A DNA stretch of 64,000 bases from Ulva prolifera (Eukaryota > Chlorophyta > Ulvophyceae > Ulvales > Ulvaceae): assembly GCA_023078555.1 (NCBI GenBank), contig CM041202.1, positions 3,406,022 to 3,470,021 on the forward strand, in the 5' to 3' direction. Each line of letters opens with the position of its first letter. The first letter of the stretch is position 1. Made by a program: the position numbers and the translations under genes. Positions 58,401-64,000 of the stretch are shown here, piece by piece. The notes beneath the pieces are model-generated. The model did no database searches. It was not told where the DNA came from and saw only the letters and a program-made list of their open reading frames with translations.

Positions 58401-59602
58401 CTGGGACACCCTTTCCCGTGAGGTCGACGTCGAACCGTGGCTGTGTACATCCAGGGGTGCCACAGGTGTCCTCCAAGTGATGCTGATGGTCACTTGGATC
58501 AAGCTCAGGAAACAGTTTCCAGCACTGGGGACAAACGTGCCGCGTCACAGACGACACATCCGGGACATCCAACACTGCCTTGACGAGGTGGAACGAGGGA
58601 GGGAAAAGGTTGCCATCGGGGAGCATTAGGCAATGTATGAAACGGCACAAAGTGTCGACGACCACGTCTTGTATGCGAAAGAGGCTCTTCAGGTTGGCAA
58701 TCCACATGCACACCGTCAGCACCGTGAGGCTGTTCCCGGTGTAGCTGGGGAGCAGACGTTGCTCGTGCCACCAGGCGCCAGTGCCCTTCCGGGCCCCTGT
58801 GGTGGGGAGGGGGCTGTTGACGTCATCGTCATGCAAGAGGAAGACACAGGACACATCTGAAAACGGCACGCCAGATGAGACACGCTGTAACAGACCGAGG
58901 TTGAAGTTGACACACCTCAGACTCAACCGAGCTGCATTCTGATTCTGACGAGGAGGCAATGGAGGAAGCGTCTGGGAAGTATGAGTCCGAATCTGAATCC
59001 CGGGCGGGGTACTCGGCCTCGTCGATGTCGGAGGGTGGGGGCAGCTGTAAAATCACGCGAATTAGTGCAGTAGCTGCAGATGCAGGTGAGGGTAGCCGCA
59101 CCGCCTGGCCTGGAACAACAGCGGACCCACCCATGGCCCACAACAGTCACTGTCAGACCAAACAACAGCAGGCAAGGTACGCGGGCATAGAGCGCCGGGA
59201 TGCATGGAGGAGTTCGCACAGCGAAGAGGTCGTCAGAGTTGGCGGGATGCTTGGGGTGGCAAGCCAGCGCAAGGGGTATGGGCTGTGGCAAAGAGGGACC
59301 AGCCCCATCGGGAACCCCGCTGACGTCAGCCCCAATGGTAGCGTAGATGGCCGCGAGGATGGACCTGCCCCATCGTGACCACCAGCGGCTCCCTGGGCAC
59401 CGGCCGCGGCCCTCCTCAGGCGCTTTTGGCAAGGCTCATAGTGGTTTTGAGCTGTGGTATGTCTGACGAACTTCTCACCACAGGCTTGACACTGGAATTT
59501 AAGTGTCTCCTTCCCCACACGCTCGGGACGGAGTAGACGCTTACAGTTTACCTCTCCAATCAAGGCATCGACATCCTCCTTCGTCCTTCTGGATGGGGCC
59601 AT
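54931..59602 (-). CDS. Tnp2-type CACTA transposase with N-terminal zinc finger
   Basis: It starts at a Met at 59602 (MAPSRRTKEDVDALIGEVN) and then has a C2H2-like finger (CQACGEKFVRHTTAQNHYEPC). An acidic Ser-rich region follows (near 59.0 kb). Then come the Tnp2 N-terminal part with HVCPQCWKLFP and CGTPGC (near 58.5 kb), an RNase H-like core piece (YVNKQHGVTIWGIYLLDLPP near 58.05 kb), and a GDIPWLEKLTNNIGHTAKRA block with C-x2-C (near 57.7 kb). LGVAHVSLLGVLMDFWNQWL lies near 56.77 kb, and a DUF4218-like block with a conserved acidic residue (KLHLAACHL...FFSLEFWIERM) near 56.1 kb. A DUF4216-like C-terminal piece (YYVGELQYLMQ near 55.43 kb) comes after a G37 run. Introns are numerous and not all resolved. 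The first acidic residue of the catalytic triad is not obvious in the usual DG context. Confidence 0.82.
55458..55494 (+). repeat. C37 homopolymer in transposase gene
   Basis: Thirty-seven C (G on the coding strand), probably inside an intron just upstream of the DUF4216-like C-terminal exon. Confidence 0.9.
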
Positions 59603-59833
59603 CTTCAGGGATCGGCATAAAAGGGTGTAAAGGTTACCTGTGGTGAGTCTCTGGCACCTACAGTGCGGACAACCGCATTCACGTCAAAAGAGTCCTCCGG
59701 CACGTACACAGAACGCCCGGCCGCCACGGCGACGGGACGTGCGCCGGGATATCGAGGCAGACCGGTATTCGAAAGCAGACACCGCAACGACGCTTGACTT
59801 CCTTACCAGTGAAAGCGCGGCACAGCACAGCAT

Positions 59834-61959
59834 GTCAGGACAATTATGTCTGATACTGATTCACAATAACACCTACTGCCGTTGCGTATCTTACTGTCTC
59901 AACATCTACGTCGATTACCGCAGTATGACCAACCTGCAGTTTACATTCCATCGCGCCTCGCCGGTCGTAATCGAGCAAGAAGTTGTGGATGATGTAGAGA
60001 TCGGAGGAGGGATGCTTGATGTGCTGGTGAGCAACGTATGGAGTAGGGGCGCCGGCATCGACGGATTAACTCTGGCGTCGACCGTTGACAAGGACAGCAC
60101 CGTAGACATCGATTGTCAAGAGAAACTGAAGACTTGCGTATTGTACTTCTTCAAGAAAGGCACCATAGCCGGTGTGCTTGTGTCGCCCGTGCTCGTGAAG
60201 CCGCTGGGGAAAGGGAGAGGGAGCAATGCAGCAGTGCCGACAGCGCAGGGCATTGCCTTTTCCACAGCCACGGTTGCGTGCGGCGAGGATGACGTGAAGT
60301 GGGAGCGGATGAAGGATGGGGTGCTGATGTGGACGACACGAATGCAGACCGGAGTCGGTCGCATGGCAGCGGCTGGCAAAGAAGGAAAGCTGGTGAATGC
60401 ACTCATCAACGAGGAGGCCCCAGCCGACGAGAGGATGTGCCCAGGCAGCTTTCTGACGAGAGCTTACGCGGGCGCGCTGAGAAATGCAACATCAGGGGTG
60501 CGACTGCCATGTCAGAATAACAATGTGCTTGGAACATGTCGTCCGCGGCCAGCCCTCCAGCACCTGTGGCTTCCGACCTATTGTGTGAGCTCCTGACTCC
60601 TGTCCGTGATGCCATCTGCATGCAGTGTTTACTGAAAGATGTTGTGTACAGGATGGTAAAATTGGCGCAGCTTACGTCGCTGCGAGGAATATCAGCAGTG
60701 CTTTCTACAGTCAGAGTGGCTGTCTGAGCGACAAGAACAGACAGTGCGCCGCTCAGGAAGCTTACGTTTCCTACTTGTTTTGATGCACATGTGGTGTTGC
60801 GTCCCGGGCCCGATATGGGCAGCCGCTCAGGGGCGTCTACCGAGTGTGCAGGAAGTTTCCGGGACGGGCGTATGACCACAACATGGCGATGCAAAGGAAG
60901 GATCCGTATCGCGAAGCGCCCAAGCTGCTTGCGGCAGTGAAGAAGTTTGTGGAATCCAAGGCACGTCCTTCTCCTTGGTAGGGGCTGGAGTGGCCATTCG
61001 GCGAATGGCCACTCCAGCGCGTCATGCATTGTATTGCACTGCACGCGCACAGAGTGGCCATTCGGCGAATGGCCACTCCAGCGCGTCAGGCATTGTCTTG
61101 CACTGCACGCGACGAAGCAAGAGCCTGTGCATTTCACCATTAGAGGAGACCGGACCCCAATAGACCACGAACCCTTGAAAACGCCTGAGGCATGGGCAAT
61201 GGAGGACGGCGTGTATGTGTGCGAAAATATCACGGCATTCACTGGGGCCCGTCGCGCTCTCGAAGGGACCGCAGACTCGACCGTGAAACCTGGCAAGAGA
61301 CCAAGTAAGAGCGGGAAGGTACACCCACCTGACACCCTGTACTGACTAGGCCACTAATGTGATCTGCCTGTGACATTGACCGAGACAAGCAGGCGCCTGC
61401 AGGCACCTACCGCAAACAAGGCACGAAGACAGGGAGGTAATCCCAACACAGGACGGCGCACGGTGCTCACCGATCTGCCATCTCCACCACGAGCGCTCCT
61501 GCGACGATCAAGGGCAGAACAACATGTTCATGAGAACAGTGAACAGCAGCCGGAAGCGGACGAGGCGGGTCCCGTACCGACGGATGAAGAGGCCGAACCT
61601 GAGGCTTCTCAGCCTCTGGACGCACGCAGCTCCTCACCGGAGATGGAAGTGCAAGCCATGGCACCGGTATGGCATCTCCAGCTACCTGCTTGTGTCTGAG
61701 ATCTCTGTCCGCGGATAATTGCCCCGCCCATTACCCTGCCAGCTGGAAGAGCTCTTGCGCGCTGCAGAAGTCTCAAAACGCGATCGCGAGGCGAAAGGCC
61801 AAGGCCGACAAGAAGGCTGACGAAGAAGCACGTGACGAGTTGAAGAAACAGATTAAGGAGTACGAGACTCGGCTGGCGGAATATCGGCCCACGAGCAAGA
61901 GCTCGGCAGTGCAGAAATTAAAAGCTGATATTGCGCTATTCACGGTACGTCAATCTTGA
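59834..61959 (+). CDS. CACTA-borne plus-strand gene divergent from the transposase
   Basis: Likely exons start near 59834 (MSGQLCLILIHNNTYCRCV), with a frame through FHRASPVVIEQEVVDDVEI and WERMKDGVLMWTTRMQTGVG to about 60490. Others lie near 60836-60960 (GVYRVCRKFPGRAYDHNMAM), 61400-61660 (basic then acidic low complexity) and 61780-61959 (Lys-rich coiled coil ARRKAKADKKADEEARDELK, stop TGA). It shares a promoter region of about 230 bases with the transposase. A DNA-binding accessory protein in the manner of TnpA is possible on position and composition alone. The family is not recognised, and exon joins are guesses. Confidence 0.4.
60984..61115. repeat. Tandem 64-bp repeats with perfect palindromes
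   Basis: The first palindrome (60984-61018) has 17-base arms GCTGGAGTGGCCATTCG around one G. The second (61052-61078) has 13-base arms. The two 64-bp units are almost identical, with about five differences. A third, inverted copy lies at 46364-46386, at the other side of the element. Confidence 0.9.
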
Positions 61960-62901
61960 TTCGATACAGTTGATACTACATTTAACACCAAAGTCTGTAT
62001 TAAAACCAATGTTTGCATATGATTAACCCATACGACGAATGGATCCCAGGTGGTCTGGGAGACACGGACTAATGCCGCAGACTCATGCATCTGGTCATGC
62101 CTGCAGGTGGAGTTGGTGAAGGTTCAAGACTCATTATTGCTTCACAAGTAGCGAAGCCACCTCCTTCAATCGCCCATCATAGATCCTTTGCCCGGTCGGG
62201 TGCATGTCATGTTACGGGATGTTGAGTGTCCCTGTAGGAGTGAATGTTTGCTCTGACTCGAGGTGAATGTGGGAAGTGCAGGCAATGTAAGCACACACAT
62301 CACACAGATTCAGGCAAGCTGCCAATTCCAGTACCGTGTTCACGTTCCCCAAATGGTCAACACTGGGTCCCCAATCAAAGCACGTGCGTGCACGCCGAAC
62401 ACAACACCATGTACATGTCAACTCACGCCCAGCACGCTCTTGGCGACTCATTGATCCGTGTCTACAAGTGCACTGGTCTAGTCACGAATGTATCAGTGTC
62501 CACGAGTAACGAACCATTCGTGACATGCCTTACGAGATGTCACAAGCCGCACGTCAGAAATCACCATGGACTACGGCCCAGCCTACGCTGTCCGTCGCCC
62601 CCTGTCGGATGCCAGACGTATGCGAGCCGGATCAGGCATTTGATGCAAACGTCCGTTCTCCGTCCGTCGGACGGCCAACGGATCCGTGATTTCCTCCGTT
62701 CAATGTCCAATGGGGCTCCGAAGGGAGGCTGAAGGCAACGAGCGTTGCCCTGTGACTCACCGGACGGGAAACGGAACATCCTGCCTACCTCTGCAACATC
62801 GCCCCGATAGTCCGGGCAACCTACGTCCGGCCTCCACCGATTCTCCGAAGGCTCTCCAACTGCCCCTCCGTACACACTACGTCAGCTCTCCGATTCAGCG
62901 C
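61960..62901. other. Right subterminal region of the CACTA element
   Basis: No credible exon was seen. Motifs of the TCCG/CGGA type cluster here (for example CCGTCCGTCGGACGG at about 62663 and TTCTCCGAAGG at about 62841), as expected for transposase-binding subterminal repeats. Confidence 0.45.
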
Positions 62902-62919
62902 GTCGCCATTCTTCTAGTG
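62902..62919 (-). repeat. CACTA right terminal inverted repeat
   Basis: It reads CACTAGAAGAATGGCGAC on the minus strand, one mismatch from the left end, and is followed on the plus strand by the duplicated GTA. Confidence 0.93.
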
Positions 62920-62932
62920 GTAGGGCAGCCAT
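62920..62932 (-). pseudogene. Start of the gypsy gag frame
   Basis: Minus-strand ATG at 62932-62930, then GCT GCC CTA and the first base of a CAG codon whose remaining bases lie at 45780-45779. The frame then continues as the coiled-coil gag N-terminus at 45778 and below. This places the insertion after the fourth codon. Confidence 0.85.
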
Positions 62933-62977
62933 GACAATTAATGGCCGTGTCCGGAGTGAGTGATGTTACACTTTGGA

Positions 62978-63267
62978 CTAGCAGGATGACTCGCCTGACC
63001 CTTCACCACTAGTTGGTTTCAGAGGGTGGTCCAGATAGACTAAAAAGTAGTCGCGCTGGGCCGATGGGCCCCAATCACTAAAACCGACAGGCAACTCCGT
63101 CACCCAATTGAACAATTCGGGGCGGCTGCTCCGGATGGACTGCTGCCAATCCTCCGACAGGCGAACAAAGTTGCGAGGCAGCGCGGTCCACGTCGCCCAG
63201 TCAAATATGCCGTCGGCGTTGACGCGGGCGAAACTTCCCGTCGCTGGAGCTGGGTGTTCGTCGCCTA
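62978..63267 (-). CDS. Upstream ORF or exon in the gypsy leader
   Basis: An open minus-strand frame of about 95 codons without its own Met includes DGIFDWATWTALPRNFVRLS and PVGFSDWGPSAQRDYFLVYL, and stops at TAG (62978), 46 bases before the gag ATG. A ttag acceptor at about 63268 would open it as an exon. Composition looks coding, but I do not recognise it. It could be an upstream gag-like ORF of the element or a captured exon. Confidence 0.35.
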
Positions 63268-63480
63268 ACGTGGCCGGAGACGGCGACTACCCCGCACTCA
63301 CGCGCGCTGGCGCCGGGGTTGAAGGCGGCTGTTGCGGCTGCGTAGAGCGCAAGTACCGCTGCGCCGACCTCTTGTAGCTCCACCAAACCTGCTCAAAGAC
63401 TTGTTAAAAAATTCAGAAGGGATCGACCTCCGGTCACACAAACAGCGATCGCATACGCACTTTCAAGTTCCAGCCACCAA

Positions 63481-63704
63481 AAAGCCGAGCATCCTCAAGG
63501 ATGAGAAGGCTTATGAGCACTGCAACTACACCAAGCAGTGCAGAGACAAGCGTACATCAGATCTGATGGCACGGCTGAGCGCACTGTCGTGCATGCATGC
63601 ATGTGCAGACGTATGCACGCAGCGTGAGTGCATTTATGCGCAGCCGCGCTGGCTGGAGCAATGCTAGCAACGAGCACGGCTCAGTTACATAGCTACGCCA
63701 CGAC
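63481..63704 (-). repeat. Gypsy LTR, 5' copy
   Basis: It starts TGTCGTGG on the minus strand directly after hAT coding sequence, and contains a TATA-like GCATAAATGC (rc of about 63632-63641). A primer-site-like TGGTGGCTGGAACTTG follows on the minus strand at about 63475-63460. Confidence 0.7.
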
Positions 63705-63984
63705 ACACACTCAACCTGTTCCGGCGCTTGCTATGCACAAAGTCGTAAGCAGACCAGTTTCTTTCGCAAGGAGCAGCTGAGGGGCATTGCGCTAGCACTT
63801 TGATGGCAATCGGGCACAGTGCGGTGTACTCTGTACCAAATGCCTTCAACCACAAGTAAGGTTGGTAGCTGTAAACTGCATGTTTTCCCATCTCCCAAGC
63901 ATTGCCTCTTTTAGCCTGAAAGTCTTGCAAGTCAAGCCGCAAGGCGCCAAGGTGCTCTGCACCTCTGCAGTATTTATTGAGCAT
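63705..63984 (-). pseudogene. hAT transposase dimerisation exon (partial)
   Basis: The minus-strand frame contains ALCPIAIKVLAQCPSAAPCE followed by RNWSAYDFVHSKRRNRLS, the C-terminal dimerisation motif of hAT transposases. It runs off the window at the N-terminal side and is cut by the gypsy LTR after the RRNRLS. The next expected segment (KLVYIFHN) is at 40.6 kb. Confidence 0.85.
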
Positions 63985-64000
63985 GATATGAACATGTTGC

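Larger units (their letters stand above)
45784..62919 (-). mobile_element. Complete 17.1-kb CACTA (EnSpm) transposon
   Basis: The left end CACTAGGAGAATGGCGAC (45784-45801) and right end GTCGCCATTCTTCTAGTG (62902-62919) are inverted repeats over 18 bp with one mismatch. GTA lies on both sides (45781-45783 and 62920-62922), the 3-bp duplication expected of CACTA elements. Both subterminal regions are rich in TCCGA/TCGGA motifs. It encodes a Tnp2-type transposase and a C48 protease on the minus strand, plus plus-strand genes at both sides. Joining the flanks minus one GTA restores the gypsy gag frame, which confirms the ends. Confidence 0.93.
41082..63704 (-). mobile_element. Ty3/gypsy element, internally deleted and split
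   Basis: It is bounded by direct repeats of about 224 bp (41082-41305 and 63481-63704) that start TGTCGTGG on the minus strand. It encodes gag-protease and integrase on the minus strand but has no reverse transcriptase. A 17.1-kb CACTA element (45784-62919) sits near the gag start. Without that element the gypsy measures about 5.5 kb. Confidence 0.8.

Overview
The window looks like nuclear DNA of a chlorophyte green alga, most likely Chlorophyceae. This is inferred from GC-rich coding DNA split into many short exons, introns that open with gtgcg-type donors and close with tgcag acceptors, TGTAA polyadenylation signals, a receptor-like kinase with a beta-helix-like ectodomain, long homopolymer C/G and CA/TG tracts, and heavy copia, gypsy, CACTA and hAT loads. 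There is no prokaryotic organisation, and no rRNA gene, tRNA gene or CRISPR array was seen.

Host part (1-22,221). A receptor-like kinase gene (945-6749, +) faces a large minus-strand gene (8667-21006) whose product looks like the CORVET tethering subunit VPS8 (beta-propeller followed by alpha-solenoid). The two genes are convergent. Introns and the gap between them hold a TG-rich dispersed repeat, two copies of a SINE-like repeat, a 102-bp CA microsatellite and C-runs.

Copia nest (22,222-40,163). An old copia element is split into a gag half (22,222-23,419) and a pol half (30,258-about 35,810). The break is marked by a 5-bp target duplication, TGGGG. Inside it lies a remnant LTR, and inside that a young copia with an intact 1849-codon gag-pol and LTRs that differ at one base. 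The pol half carries three further solo LTRs: two antisense copies of the same family and one of a different family. Each has a 5-bp duplication, one of them with a mismatch. A second, minus-strand copia pseudogene follows, with a 701-bp TIR element inside its 3' LTR, then a further LTR plus leader.

hAT/gypsy/CACTA nest (about 40,398-64,000). The two halves of a hAT transposase gene lie at about 40.4-40.65 kb and 63.7-64 kb. Between them sits a minus-strand Ty3/gypsy element (LTR-like repeats at 41,082-41,305 and 63,481-63,704) that lacks reverse transcriptase. Five bases inside the fourth to fifth codon region of its gag ORF sits a complete 17.1-kb CACTA transposon (45,784-62,919, TSD GTA, 18-bp TIRs). 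That element encodes a Tnp2-type transposase with an N-terminal zinc finger and an Ulp1-type (C48) cysteine protease on the minus strand. It also carries additional unrecognised plus-strand genes, long G/C runs and inverted-copy palindromes. It is the most distinctive system in the window.

Exon boundaries are read by eye and are approximate unless stated. Family assignments rest on motifs, not on database searches.
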